A stretch of 64,000 bases of DNA from Bryobacteraceae bacterium (GCA_026129905.1 JAHCHE010000010.1:1-64000), one strand, 5' to 3'. Shown: positions 26,465 to 34,858, counted from the first letter of the stretch. The notes: generated by a model from the sequence alone, not told the origin. Program-made: numbers and translations.

Positions 26465-27691
26465 ATGACGCCGATCAAAACACAGGTCAGGCCGCTCGCG
26501 GCCGCCGACGACCGCCCGCGATTCCGCAGCCGCCGCATCGCCCGCTTCACCGAATCCGTTATCCGTGAAATGACCCGCCTGGCGCTGGCCTCCGGCGCCG
26601 TGAACCTGGCGCAGGGCTTTCCCGATTTCCCCGCTCCCGCGTTCCTCAAGGAAGCCGCCCGCGAAGCGATCTCGGCCGATTTCAATCAGTACGCCATCAC
26701 CTGGGGCGCCCGGCCCTTTCGCGAAGCCATCGCCGCCGGCTACGCCCGCTTCTACGGCCTCGATCTCGATCCCGAACGCGAGATCACCGTCTGTTGCGGC
26801 GCCACCGAAGGCATGATCGCCTCCTTGCTTGCCACGGTCGACCCCGGCGACGAAATCGTCGTCTTCGAGCCTTTCTATGAAAATTACGCGCCCGACGCCT
26901 ACCTGGCCGGCGCCACGCGCCGCCTGGTGTCGCTCCATCCGCCGGACTGGACTTTCGATCCCGGCGAACTCCGGCGCGCCTTCTCCCCCCGCACCAAGGC
27001 GATCGTCATCAACACGCCGAACAATCCCACCGGCAAGGTGTTCTCGCGCGAAGAGCTGACCCTGATCGGCGAGCTGTGCCAGGAGTTCGATGTTCTCGCG
27101 ATTACGGACGAGATCTACGAGCACATCGTCTATGACGGCGCCGCGCACATCCCCATGATCACGCTGCCCGGCATGCGCCGGCGCTCCATCCTCGTCAACA
27201 GCATGAGCAAGACCTATTCGGTCACCGGGTGGCGCGTCGGCTGGGTGATCGCCGCCCCGGACCTGACGGATTCCATCCGAAAGGTCCACGATTTCCTCAC
27301 CGTCGGCGCCGCGGCCCCGCTCCAGCAGGCCGGCATCGCTGCCCTATCACAGCCCGACGCGTACTATGAGAACCTCGCCCGCGAGTACGCCGGCCGCCGC
27401 GACCTGCTCGTCCACGAACTTACCGCGGCCGGTTTCCGCTGCTTTCCGCCCAACGGCGCGTACTACGTGATGACCGACATCTCCGGTTTCGGCTTCGAGA
27501 ACGACTTCCAGTTCGTGCGCAGCCTCATCGACGACGCCGGTGTCGCGGCTGTGCCCGGCTCCAGCTTTTTCGACGATCCGGCGAAAGGTTCCCAGATGGT
27601 ACGCTTTTGTTTCTGCAAGAAATATGAGACGCTAAGGGAAGCGGCGGGTCGTTTGCAGAACGTCGGGAGTGCCCCGGCGAGGAGGAAATAA
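26465..27691 (+). CDS. Class I/II PLP-dependent aminotransferase
   Basis: A 408-aa fold-type I aminotransferase. Motifs: NLAQGFPDFPAP, NQYAITWGARPFREAIA, NTPNNPTGKVF, ITDEIYEHIVYDG, and the PLP lysine in SMSKTYSVTGWRVGW, with the tail arginine in QMVRFCFCK. It resembles methionine/kynurenine-type aminotransferases (YbdL/MtnE-like), but the amino acid cannot be fixed by eye. Start ATG at 26465 is the first that keeps only the catalytic domain; no clear ribosome site precedes it. It is divergent from lacD across a 70-bp gap that must hold both promoters. The next gene starts at the base after its stop. Confidence 0.88.
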   Translation: MTPIKTQVRPLAAADDRPRFRSRRIARFTESVIREMTRLALASGAVNLAQGFPDFPAPAFLKEAAREAISADFNQYAITWGARPFREAIAAGYARFYGLDLDPEREITVCCGATEGMIASLLATVDPGDEIVVFEPFYENYAPDAYLAGATRRLVSLHPPDWTFDPGELRRAFSPRTKAIVINTPNNPTGKVFSREELTLIGELCQEFDVLAITDEIYEHIVYDGAAHIPMITLPGMRRRSILVNSMSKTYSVTGWRVGWVIAAPDLTDSIRKVHDFLTVGAAAPLQQAGIAALSQPDAYYENLAREYAGRRDLLVHELTAAGFRCFPPNGAYYVMTDISGFGFENDFQFVRSLIDDAGVAAVPGSSFFDDPAKGSQMVRFCFCKKYETLREAAGRLQNVGSAPARRK

Positions 27692-28117
27692 GTGGGAACG
27701 ATAGGCTTACGCGCCGCCGAGCCAGCTATGCTGCCGAATTTCGTTCAGCCGGAGGCGGTGCAACGCGCCGACGGCGAGTCCGTAGCCGTCGAGCTCGGCG
27801 AAGCCAAAGGCAAACTCATTCACCTCACTCTCGGAATCACTCGCATTATCGAGCAGGAAAGCCTGGACGTCTCCATTTGGGCTTCCCCCGACGGCGTCGC
27901 CTGGAGCGAGAAGCCCATCGTCGCTTTCCCGCAGAAGTTCTATTGCGGCGACTACACCCTGCTGCTCGATCTGACCAACCACCCCGATGCGGCGTTCCTC
28001 AAGGCCAGGTGGAAGATGAGCCGCTGGGGCCGCGGCGAACCCAAGCCCCTGTTCGCCTTCTACGTCTTCGCCCAGGAAGCCGGCAGCGAGCTCGTCTCCA
28101 CCGCCGGCACGTCCTAG
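27692..28117 (+). CDS. Hypothetical beta-rich protein coupled to the aminotransferase
   Basis: A 141-aa protein starting at GTG 27692, directly abutting the aminotransferase stop, with GGAGG placed 6 nt before the GTG inside the aminotransferase end. The sequence (SVAVELGEAKGKLIHLTLGI, LDVSIWASPDGVAWSEKPI, YTLLLDLTNHPDAAFLKARWKM) looks like a small jelly-roll/beta-sandwich without signal peptide or membrane segment. Function unknown; the tight coupling suggests a shared role or shared dosage with the aminotransferase. Confidence 0.7.
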   Translation: MGTIGLRAAEPAMLPNFVQPEAVQRADGESVAVELGEAKGKLIHLTLGITRIIEQESLDVSIWASPDGVAWSEKPIVAFPQKFYCGDYTLLLDLTNHPDAAFLKARWKMSRWGRGEPKPLFAFYVFAQEAGSELVSTAGTS

Positions 28118-28151
28118 ACTCGTGTCCTGTCCCGCACAATACCAGTGGGGG

Positions 28152-28187
28152 GCAGCATCTCAGGCTGCGCGGGACTCCCAGTCCCGC
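28152..28187. repeat. Two adjacent hairpins, same style as the 24.3-24.5 kb array
   Basis: GCAGC/GCTGC (28152-28168) and a perfect 8-bp stem GCGGGACT/AGTCCCGC (28169-28187) sit back to back in the 300-bp gap 28118-28420. Nothing else convincing was seen in that gap. Confidence 0.65.
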
Positions 28188-28406
28188 CAAGACGGCCTGA
28201 CGCCTTGCGTCCCGGTGAAGTAGTTCGTGACGCTCCCGTCGCCGCAAACTTTCAACCCCGTCATCTCACCTTGCCCGCCGTACGTCACGCTCTGCGCCAC
28301 GTCCTTCGTTGGCTTCGTTGCTATACCTGCTCACTCTCATTCTCTTCATCATTCTTTCTAAAGCGTTTGGTTGCCGGATAGTTGGGATCATTAGCGGGCC
28401 GGGTGG

Positions 28407-28412
28407 TAGACT
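28407..28412 (+). promoter_or_regulatory. Candidate -10 element of the antitoxin-like gene
   Basis: TAGACT lies 8 nt before the ATG at 28421, with TTGGGA at 28382-28387 as a weak -35 (19-bp spacer). The transcript would have little or no leader. Confidence 0.35.
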
Positions 28413-28420
28413 GAATTGCG

Positions 28421-28639
28421 ATGGGACGGCTGCTGGAAAAGGCGATTTCCGAGGCGTCAAAACTTCCTGAAAGCGAGCAGGAGGCAATCGGCGCCTGGCT
28501 GCTCGCGGAGATGGAATCCGAACAGCGGTGGGTTGAGCTCTTCGGGAGGTCAGGCGCCGTTCTGGAACGACTGGCGGACGAGGCTGTGGAGGCGCACGAA
28601 CGTGGTCGGACGACACCGCTTGATCCCGACCTGTTGTGA
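28421..28639 (+). CDS. Antitoxin-like protein of a RelE/ParE-type locus
   Basis: A 72-aa acidic helical protein (MGRLLEKAISEASKLPESEQ then EAIGAWLLAEMESEQ, ending RTTPLDPDLL) of the kind that precedes RelE/ParE-family toxins. The stop overlaps the GTG of the following toxin frame by 4 bases (GTGA at 28636-28639), the usual TA coupling. The neighbouring toxin is frameshifted, so this antitoxin probably has no active partner here. Confidence 0.7.
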   Translation: MGRLLEKAISEASKLPESEQEAIGAWLLAEMESEQRWVELFGRSGAVLERLADEAVEAHERGRTTPLDPDLL

Positions 28640-28906
28640 ATTCGCACATCACTCCGGGCTTTCGGAAGCTGCTGTCGCACTGCCTGATGATGTTCGGCGT
28701 CAAGCTCGCTCCGCGTATCGTCAGTTCTTGAACAACCCTCGTCACCCGGTCTACGCTTCAAGCAGATTCATGGCTCGGATCGGCTTATTTCGGTTCGTGT
28801 CGGCAGGGGCTACCGAGCTGTGGGTGTTCGGAGATCGCCGGACGAGATCGTCTGGTTCTGGGTCGGCGCCCACGAAGAGTATGAAAGGCTTCTCGCAGGA
28901 CAATGA
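28636..28906 (+). pseudogene. RelE/ParE-family toxin, split by two frameshifts
   Basis: Three successive frames spell one RelE/ParE-like toxin: VNSHITPGFRKLLS, then ALPDDVRRQARSAYRQFLNN with PRHP, then LRFKQIHGSDRLISVRVGRG, YRAVGVRRSPDEIVWFWVG and AHEEYERLLAGQ to the TGA at 28904-28906. One missing base near 28670 and another near 28749 explain both shifts; both fall in G runs. Corrected length would be about 90 residues, normal for this family. As read, translation stops after about 32 codons, so the toxin is inactive unless the shifts are sequencing errors. Confidence 0.85.
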
Positions 28907-29323
28907 GGCGGCATGACAAGGGCATGCACCCCCCCCGCCAATAAACCGGCCGGGCTATGTTCAAGGCCAGATGGAATGCCAGTCAAGCGCATCGGCCACC
29001 GGCGTGCAAGCGCGCTCACCCTGGTCGGCCCCAAACAGGCCAACGATCAAGCCCAATGCCGGCGCCACCAGGAACAGCGCATCGAATCTCCTTCTCTCGA
29101 TCGTCACCCGCCGCCAAAACCTCGGTCACAGCGCATCCACCGGCGCTCTGCCCGTTGATTCTCCCCCATTTTTCAGCGGCTTACAAGCAGCACCTCTTTT
29201 GTGGGAGCGCGAACGCCAAGGCGCCTCCGGCTATAATGAACGCGGCTCGGCGTGCTCTTTCGCCAGGCCTCGCTCTTTGAAAATTGAATCTCTTTTACCC
29301 CCCCCGAAAACCCGCGCATCGAA

Positions 29324-29359
29324 AATAAACAATTCGAACCCATTCCCAAAATCGGACAT
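29324..29359 (-). repeat. 34-36 bp repeat, copy 1 (holds an ATG-initiated small frame)
   Basis: The unit is shared with 29531-29564 apart from one inserted base and two substitutions. On the minus strand it begins ATGTCCGATTTTGGG at 29359 and encodes MSDFGNGFEL; the frame continues to 29231 (42 codons). Confidence 0.75.
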
Positions 29360-29530
29360 TGTGGTGAAATCCAACGGCTCTGGCCGACGCAGTTCTCGTG
29401 GCGGTTCATCCAAATAGCTCCTTGGATTCAATGGCTTATCGCTCATGGGACGGAGGGGCCTCACTCACGCACAAGCTCCGGGCCGGAAGCCGTTTTGAGC
29501 CGCCGGAAACGCGATTTCTCGCTGCGCAAG

Positions 29531-29564
29531 AATAACAATTCGAACCCAATCCCAAAATCGGACA
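29531..29564 (-). repeat. 34-36 bp repeat, copy 2 (holds a GTG-initiated small frame)
   Basis: Second copy, 207 bp from the first and in the same orientation. On the minus strand a GTG at 29565 opens a 34-residue frame ending at 29461 that starts VSDFGIGFEL, so both the start position and first ten residues are shared with copy 1. Confidence 0.75.
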
Positions 29565-29631
29565 CTCTCTCGCAACGCTCGCGCTCAACCCTGCGGTCCG
29601 GTCACGGCTCGTATCCACCCGCGCGCTTGTT

Positions 29632-29675
29632 GAAAAACGGGGTGACGCATCGGCGCATTGCGATGCCTCACCCCG
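29632..29675 (-). terminator. Rho-independent terminator of merR
   Basis: On the minus strand CGGGGTGAGGCATCG pairs with CGATGCGTCACCCCG (one mismatch) across 29638-29675, followed by GTTTTTC. It begins about 13 bp after the merR stop. Confidence 0.9.
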
Positions 29676-29687
29676 CTGCCGACCGCG

Positions 29688-30236
29688 CTACTCCTTGAAA
29701 CCGGCGACGACCTCCCCGCGGCTCCACTGCCGGATCGTCCGAATCTCCTCCGCCGGGATGTGGAGGAACTCCAGGAATTCCTGGTGTTCGTCTGGCGCCG
29801 AGCGCTCAAATTCCTGATGCCATCGCTCCATATCGTCCTTGGAAAAGCCCGCGGACGACATAATCGAAACCCATTTGTCTTTGGTAATCACTCTTAACCT
29901 CCAAATGTTGTTGCCCTGCCGCAGCAGTGCGAGAATCGCGCGCTGGTGGCGCCGGAGCTGTTCGATTTCTCCGCTCAATTCCATCAGCCGCCGCTTCAGC
30001 ACCGACGAGGCGTCGGTGTCCGGCTGCCGAAGGATCGTCCGGATGTGCTCGATCTTGAGTCCGGCCTCCCGGTACGCGCAGATCTGACGTAGCGTGGCGA
30101 TTTCCGCCTCTCCGTAGAGCCGGTAGCGCCCCGTGTTCCGCCTCGGCGGCCGCACGAGGCCGATCGATTCGTAATAGAGCAGCGTGCTGCGGCTCAGGCC
30201 GCACTGCCGTGCCGCTTGGGTTACGGTCATCGCCAT
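29688..30236 (-). CDS. MerR-family transcriptional regulator
   Basis: A 182-aa regulator with an N-terminal winged helix MTVTQAARQCGLSRSTLLYY followed by ESIGLVRPPRRNTGRYRLYG and the MerR helix pair (LRQICAYREAGLKIEHIR), a coiled dimerisation helix to about residue 105, and a C-terminal part (MSSAGFSKDDMERWHQEFER) of the type that may sense an organic ligand. No cysteine metal cluster is seen, so a metal sensor is unlikely. Start at 30236 or 30230. Its promoter overlaps the start region and shows the 19-bp spacer used by MerR proteins. It ends in a strong terminator and is divergent from a thioredoxin-like gene. Confidence 0.88.
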   Translation of the reverse strand: MAMTVTQAARQCGLSRSTLLYYESIGLVRPPRRNTGRYRLYGEAEIATLRQICAYREAGLKIEHIRTILRQPDTDASSVLKRRLMELSGEIEQLRRHQRAILALLRQGNNIWRLRVITKDKWVSIMSSAGFSKDDMERWHQEFERSAPDEHQEFLEFLHIPAEEIRTIRQWSRGEVVAGFKE

Positions 30237-30244
30237 ACAAGATC

Positions 30245-30275
30245 AGTCTGAACCCTAAAGCGATAGACAGGTCAA
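30245..30275 (-). promoter_or_regulatory. MerR-type promoter with 19-bp spacer
   Basis: TTGACC (30270-30275) and CAGACT (30245-30250) on the minus strand are separated by exactly 19 bp, the elongated spacing that MerR-family activators correct by DNA distortion. The spacer starts and ends in an ACC...GGT dyad. The predicted transcript start falls within about 2 nt of the merR ATG at 30236, implying autoregulation and a leaderless message. Confidence 0.6.
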
Positions 30276-30360
30276 TAGGAAATTTCGCGGTGGTCCTCTC
30301 CCGCCGGCGCCGCCAGCCCGAATCGGACGCGTCTTCGCCTTGCGTGATAACTTGAAAGGC

Positions 30361-30912
30361 ATGCGGCTGTTAACGCTACTCGGGGGGCTTGGCGTCGTCG
30401 CCTTCACCCTCAGCGGCGCCGGTGAACTCTCGGGCCGAAAGGCTCCCGGCTTTTCGCTTCCGGATTCGAAATTCCAGTTTCATGACCTGGCCGACTACCG
30501 CGGCCGGATCGTGCTGCTGGACATCATGAAAACGAGCTGTCCCACGTGCCAGAAGCTGAGCCAGACCCTGGAGCGGGCGAAGGCGAAGTACGGCGACAAG
30601 ATCGCTGTTCTCTCCGTCGTCAATCCGCCGGACGATCACAAGGCCGTCGCGGCCTACGTCGCGAAGTTCGGCGTCACCAGCCCGATGTTGTTCGATTGCG
30701 GGCAGATGGCGGGCTCGTACCTGAAGCCCAATCCGCAGAACCCGATGGTCTACCTGCCGCACCTGTTTGTCATCGACCGGGATGGCATGATCCGCGCCGA
30801 CTTTGGCCACCACGACACCGCCGCTTTCGAAGGCCCGCAGATTTTCGCGGAGATCGACCGGCTCCTGGGCGGCAAGGGCGCGCCTCCGGAATCGCAGAAA
30901 GGCGCGCGCTGA
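30361..30912 (+). CDS. TlpA/ResA-like thioredoxin-fold protein
   Basis: A 183-aa protein with a hydrophobic N-terminus (MRLLTLLGGLGVVAFTLSGA), so periplasmic or membrane-anchored, and a thioredoxin fold: KAPGFSLPDSKFQFHDLADY, RIVLLDIMKTSCPTCQKLSQ with a CPTC redox pair near residue 59, and cis-proline region YLPHLFVIDRDG. AhpC/TSA-like rather than DsbA-like. It probably reduces disulfides or acts in cytochrome maturation. GAAAGG is immediately upstream of ATG 30361. It is divergent from merR and 40 bp before gltA. Confidence 0.85.
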   Translation: MRLLTLLGGLGVVAFTLSGAGELSGRKAPGFSLPDSKFQFHDLADYRGRIVLLDIMKTSCPTCQKLSQTLERAKAKYGDKIAVLSVVNPPDDHKAVAAYVAKFGVTSPMLFDCGQMAGSYLKPNPQNPMVYLPHLFVIDRDGMIRADFGHHDTAAFEGPQIFAEIDRLLGGKGAPPESQKGAR

Positions 30913-30952
30913 CCGGCGTCCGCGGCAGATGAATTCTTAAAGGATATTCCTA

Positions 30953-32266
30953 ATGGCGAAGGACACGCTGACGATCACCGACAACCGCACGGGCAAGACC
31001 TATGAGCTGCCGATCGAGCACGACACCATCCGCGCGGCAGATCTCCGCCAGATCAAGGTCAATTCCGACGACTTCGGAATGATGACGTACGATCCCGGCT
31101 ACATGAATACGGCAGCCTGCAAGAGCGCGATCACGTACATCGACGGGGACCGGGGCATCCTCGAGTACCGCGGATATCCGATCGACCAGCTTGCGGAGAA
31201 GGCCTCGTTTCTGGAGACCGCCTATCTCATCCTGCATGGCGAGTTGCCCGACCGGGGCCAACTCGACGAGTGGACCTACCAGATCACGCATCACACGATG
31301 CTGAACGAGAACGCGAAGAAGTTCATGGATGGCTTTCGCTACGATGCTCACCCCATGGGCATGTTCGTGAGCACCGTCGCGGCGCTGTCCACGTTTTACC
31401 CGGAATCCAAGTCCGTCTTCGACGCCAACGTGAGGCGAAAGCAGATCTTCCGGCTCATCGCGAAAGTGCCCACCGTCGCCGCCTTCGCCTATCGCCACAT
31501 CACCGGCATGCCGTTCGCCTATCCCGACAACGACCTCTCGTATACGGCGAACTTCCTGAACATGCTCTTCAAGCGCACGGAGTTGAAATACCAGGCGAAC
31601 CCGATCCTGGAGCGCGCGATGGACATTCTCTTTATCCTGCACGCCGATCACGAGCAGAACTGCTCCACCAGCTCGATGCGCATGGTCGGCAGCGCGCAGA
31701 CCGATCCCTACTGTTCGCTGGCCGCGGCCGCGGCGGCCCTGTACGGTCCGCTCCACGGCGGCGCCAACGAAGCGGTACTCAAGATGCTGAACGAGATCGG
31801 CTCCAAGGCCAATATTCCCGCGCTGATCAAGCGCGCGAAGGCGGGCGAAGTGCGGCTGATGGGCTTCGGTCACCGCGTGTACAAGAACTACGACCCGCGC
31901 GCCCGCATCGTCAAGAAAACCGCCGAGGAGGTCTTCGAAGTTACTGGCAGGAACGAGTTGATCGACATTGCCATCGAACTGGAGCGCATCGCGCTCGAAG
32001 ACGACTACTTCATCAAGCGCAAACTGTATCCCAACGTGGACTTCTACTCCGGCATCATCTACCAGGCGATGGGATTCCCGGTGGAGATGTTCCCCGTGCT
32101 GTTCGCCATTCCGCGGACGGCGGGATGGCTGGCCCAATGGCAGGAAATGCTGGTGGACAAAGACCAGAAGATCGGCCGCCCGCGCCAGATCTACCTCGGT
32201 CCAACCACACGCGACTTCGTTCCGATGGAACAACGGTCGTTGGTAGTGGCAAAAGCTGAACGCTGA
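30953..32266 (+). CDS. gltA: Citrate synthase
   Basis: The 437-aa protein is a type II (hexameric-type) citrate synthase: ADHEQNCSTSSMRMVGS, GPLHGGANEAVLKML and GFGHRVYKNYDPRA carry the active-site histidines, and VDFYSGIIY the catalytic aspartate near residue 361. It condenses oxaloacetate and acetyl-CoA in the cytoplasm. AAAGGA precedes the ATG. The stop overlaps the next gene by one base (TGATG). Confidence 0.97.
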   Translation: MAKDTLTITDNRTGKTYELPIEHDTIRAADLRQIKVNSDDFGMMTYDPGYMNTAACKSAITYIDGDRGILEYRGYPIDQLAEKASFLETAYLILHGELPDRGQLDEWTYQITHHTMLNENAKKFMDGFRYDAHPMGMFVSTVAALSTFYPESKSVFDANVRRKQIFRLIAKVPTVAAFAYRHITGMPFAYPDNDLSYTANFLNMLFKRTELKYQANPILERAMDILFILHADHEQNCSTSSMRMVGSAQTDPYCSLAAAAAALYGPLHGGANEAVLKMLNEIGSKANIPALIKRAKAGEVRLMGFGHRVYKNYDPRARIVKKTAEEVFEVTGRNELIDIAIELERIALEDDYFIKRKLYPNVDFYSGIIYQAMGFPVEMFPVLFAIPRTAGWLAQWQEMLVDKDQKIGRPRQIYLGPTTRDFVPMEQRSLVVAKAER

Positions 32267-33912
32267 TGCGAGCCCCCACGCTGTTGCTGTTGCCGCTGAC
32301 GGCGACCCTGGCGTTGAGCCAGCCGTTCGATGCGCTGATCCGGGGCGGCCGGATCGCCGATGGGAGCGGCAATCCGACGTGGATCGGCGACATAGGCATC
32401 CGCGACGGCCGCATCGCGGCCATGGGACGGCTGGAAGGCGCCTCTGCCGGCCGCGTCATCGAGGCCGCCGGTATGGTGGTCGCGCCGGGGTTTATCGACA
32501 TCCACAACCACTCCGACAACACGCTGCTGGTGGACGGCAACGCCGAGAGCATGATCCGGCAGGGCGTCACCACGATGATCCTGGGGGAAGGCGGCTCGGC
32601 GGCGCCGGTCGGCGGGAAGCAGGAACGGGAGCGCGATGCGGCCTGGAGCGACTTCCGCGGCTACTTCGACCGGCTGCGGAAGCAGGGTATTTCCACCAAC
32701 ATCGGGACATACGTGGGCAGCAGCCAGGTCTGGACCTACGTGCGGGGCGAGCGCGCCGGACCGCCGTCGGCGGGCGAGGTTGCCGAAATGCAAACCCTGG
32801 TGCGGCAGGCAATGGAACAGGGCGCGCTCGGCGTCTCCAGTTCCCTCAGCGGTCCGCCCGGCGCCTGGATCGACAAGGAGACCCTCGTCGCCATGTGCCA
32901 GGCCGCCGCTCCGTACGGCGGCGTCTACTCCACCCACATTCGCACGGAAGGCGACGGCGTGTTCGAGGCGGTGGACGAGGCTCTCGATATCGGGCGCCGC
33001 GCGGGCGTTCCGGTCGAAATCATCCATCTGAAAATCGCCGAGCACCGGCTCTGGGGCAAGATGCCGGAACTGACCGCCCGCATCGCTGAGGCCCGGGCGC
33101 GCGGCGAGCAGGTCACCGCGAACGTCTATCCGTACCGCGCCGGCCAGAACAACCTGGCCAGCATCATCCCGCCTTGGGGGCACGAAGGGGGAACCGAGGC
33201 GATGATCGGCCGCCTGAAGGACCCTGCGTTGCGCGAGCGCCTGGAGCGCGAGGTCCTGAACGGCATTCCCGGATCGAATTGGTACAACCATTACACGGCC
33301 ACGGGCGCCTGGGAAGGCATGCTGCTGGTCTCGTTCTCTAACCCCGAGTACAAGCGGTTCGAAGGGAAGCGGATGAACGAGGTGATCCAGGCGCTGGGAG
33401 TCGACCCGGTGAGCGCGCTATTTAAGACGCTGATCGACAACCGCGGTTCCGTCCCCACCGTCTATTTCCACCATTCGGAAGAGGACATGCGCCACGCGAT
33501 GCGGCAGCCGTTTGTCTCCATCGGCTCCGACGGCTCGGCGGTAAAGACGGAAGGGCCGCTGGCGCGCGGCAACCCGCACCCGCGCTTCTACGGAACGTTC
33601 CCCCGCGTGCTGGGGCGGTACGTCCGGGAGGAGAAGCTGCTGTCGCTTGAGGAAGCCATTCGAAAGATGACCTCGGCCAACTCCGCCAAAATCGGCATCT
33701 ACGACCGCGGCCTGCTGCGTCCCGGCCAGTGGGCGGACATCGCTGTCTTCGACGCCGCACGGGTTATCGACCACGCCACGTTCGAGCGGCCGCACCAGTA
33801 CGCCACCGGCGTCGAGTACGTGCTGGTTAACGGCGAGGTGGTACTGGAAAAAGGCAAGCACACCGGCGCCCGGCCGGGCCGGATTCTGGCGCCGGAACGG
33901 CTCGCAAAATAG
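32266..33912 (+). CDS. Exported D-aminoacylase-like amidohydrolase
   Basis: A 548-aa amidohydrolase with a signal peptide (MRAPTLLLLPLTATLALSQP). The urease-type barrel motifs are present: DALIRGGRIADGSGNP, APGFIDIHNHSDN (HxH), YSTHIRTEGDGVFEAV, VEIIHLKIAEHRLWGK, and SIGSDGSAVKTEGPL (late Asp). This pattern fits the N-acyl-D-amino-acid deacylase family, which releases D-amino acids; export suggests action on peptidoglycan-derived or scavenged compounds. Starts at the last base of gltA's stop codon, so the two are coupled although functionally unrelated. Confidence 0.88.
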   Translation: MRAPTLLLLPLTATLALSQPFDALIRGGRIADGSGNPTWIGDIGIRDGRIAAMGRLEGASAGRVIEAAGMVVAPGFIDIHNHSDNTLLVDGNAESMIRQGVTTMILGEGGSAAPVGGKQERERDAAWSDFRGYFDRLRKQGISTNIGTYVGSSQVWTYVRGERAGPPSAGEVAEMQTLVRQAMEQGALGVSSSLSGPPGAWIDKETLVAMCQAAAPYGGVYSTHIRTEGDGVFEAVDEALDIGRRAGVPVEIIHLKIAEHRLWGKMPELTARIAEARARGEQVTANVYPYRAGQNNLASIIPPWGHEGGTEAMIGRLKDPALRERLEREVLNGIPGSNWYNHYTATGAWEGMLLVSFSNPEYKRFEGKRMNEVIQALGVDPVSALFKTLIDNRGSVPTVYFHHSEEDMRHAMRQPFVSIGSDGSAVKTEGPLARGNPHPRFYGTFPRVLGRYVREEKLLSLEEAIRKMTSANSAKIGIYDRGLLRPGQWADIAVFDAARVIDHATFERPHQYATGVEYVLVNGEVVLEKGKHTGARPGRILAPERLAK

Positions 33913-33922
33913 ACGTCGCGCT

Positions 33923-34858
33923 TCAGCGGGCGGCGGCGGCCGCGGCTTTTCCTTCGTCCCGTGCCTCGCGGCGCACGATCACCCCGGAATCCACGGTCTC
34001 GTTCGTCCGCGAAATGGCCTGAAAGTACAGGCGGTCGCCGGCGATCTCCATCAGCATGAAGCTCCGGTCCGAGTCGAAGCCCTTCTCGACCAGATCGTCC
34101 GCCCGGATGTTCCCCCGCCGGAGTTTGGCCGATCCGCCTTCGATGATGTGGTGGATGCCCTTCTGTGGCTTCATACGCAAGTAGAAGTGCTCGTGTCCGG
34201 CGAGAACCAGGTCCACGCCGTGCTCGACGAACAGCGGCTCCAGCGCTTTCCGCAGCTCGACGTTCGAGCCGTGCCTCCTTCCGGAAGAGTAGATCGGATG
34301 GTGAAAGAAAATGATCTTCCAGGGGGAATCGGATCCCTTCAGCTCCTTCTCGATCCACTCCAACTGTTCCCGCGTCATGTAGGTGCTGTCGAGGGAGAAG
34401 AACCGGATGCCATCCTTCGGCTGAAAGCTGTAATAGCGCCGCCCGCCCATGTTGAAGTGCTTGTACAAGCGCTGGTCCGGCTCGTCGTGATTGCCCAGCG
34501 TCGCGTAGAACTTCACGCCGCCATCGAGCAGCGCCTTGTACGGCCGCTCGAACTTACTCAGGTAGTCTTGCGGCGACTCGCGCCCGTACAGATTGTCGCC
34601 GAGCAGCAGCGCCATCTCGAACGGGAAGATCTGCCGGTAGGCGGTGAGCACGTTGGCGACCTGGAGTTGCTCTCGTCCCCCGGTACCCGTGTCGCCCAGG
34701 ACGGCGAACTTCAGGCTATCTTTTTCGCGCGGCAAATCCAGCGCGGATTCCGAGACTTCCAGGGGTGGGGGCGGCGCTCCGGCGCAGCCGGCAATCGCAA
34801 CCAGCCCCAGTATTAGCCATCCACAAATCGTATGGCGCACGGCAATATTCTCGAACAT
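33923..34858 (-). CDS. Calcineurin-like metallophosphoesterase lipoprotein
   Basis: A 311-aa protein with a lipoprotein signal (LGLVAIAGC, lipobox Cys near residue 25), so anchored in the envelope. The five metallophosphatase blocks are clear: GDTGTG, LLGDNLYG, TLGNHDEPD, FFHHPIYSSG and LAGHEHFYLR. It is close to purple-acid-phosphatase/tartrate-resistant types. The ATG directly follows the TAA of the upstream small gene, so they form an operon. The tail is alanine-rich. Confidence 0.9.
   Translation of the reverse strand: MFENIAVRHTICGWLILGLVAIAGCAGAPPPPLEVSESALDLPREKDSLKFAVLGDTGTGGREQLQVANVLTAYRQIFPFEMALLLGDNLYGRESPQDYLSKFERPYKALLDGGVKFYATLGNHDEPDQRLYKHFNMGGRRYYSFQPKDGIRFFSLDSTYMTREQLEWIEKELKGSDSPWKIIFFHHPIYSSGRRHGSNVELRKALEPLFVEHGVDLVLAGHEHFYLRMKPQKGIHHIIEGGSAKLRRGNIRADDLVEKGFDSDRSFMLMEIAGDRLYFQAISRTNETVDSGVIVRREARDEGKAAAAAAR

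Larger units (their letters stand above)
28907..29631. other. Gene-poor region with two C8 tracts and short repeats
   Basis: No convincing gene. The stretch holds C8 runs at 28929-28936 and 29298-29305 and two copies of a 34-36 bp repeat. Base composition is visibly more AT-rich than the neighbourhood. Small frames here lack family resemblance and ribosome sites. Confidence 0.6.

Noticed and set aside
29331-29345. GGGTTCGAATTG-like string (minus strand) resembling a tRNA T-loop
   Set aside because: No complementary T-stem, acceptor or anticodon arms around it; it is part of the 34-36 bp repeat.
29231-29464. 77-codon minus-strand frame as a real gene
   Set aside because: No ribosome site at its start, no family resemblance, and part of it is the repeat unit; kept only as a repeat-associated small frame.
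29324-29564. Possible CRISPR-like repeat pair
   Set aside because: Only two copies, 207 bp apart, coding-like and not palindromic; no cas gene in the window.
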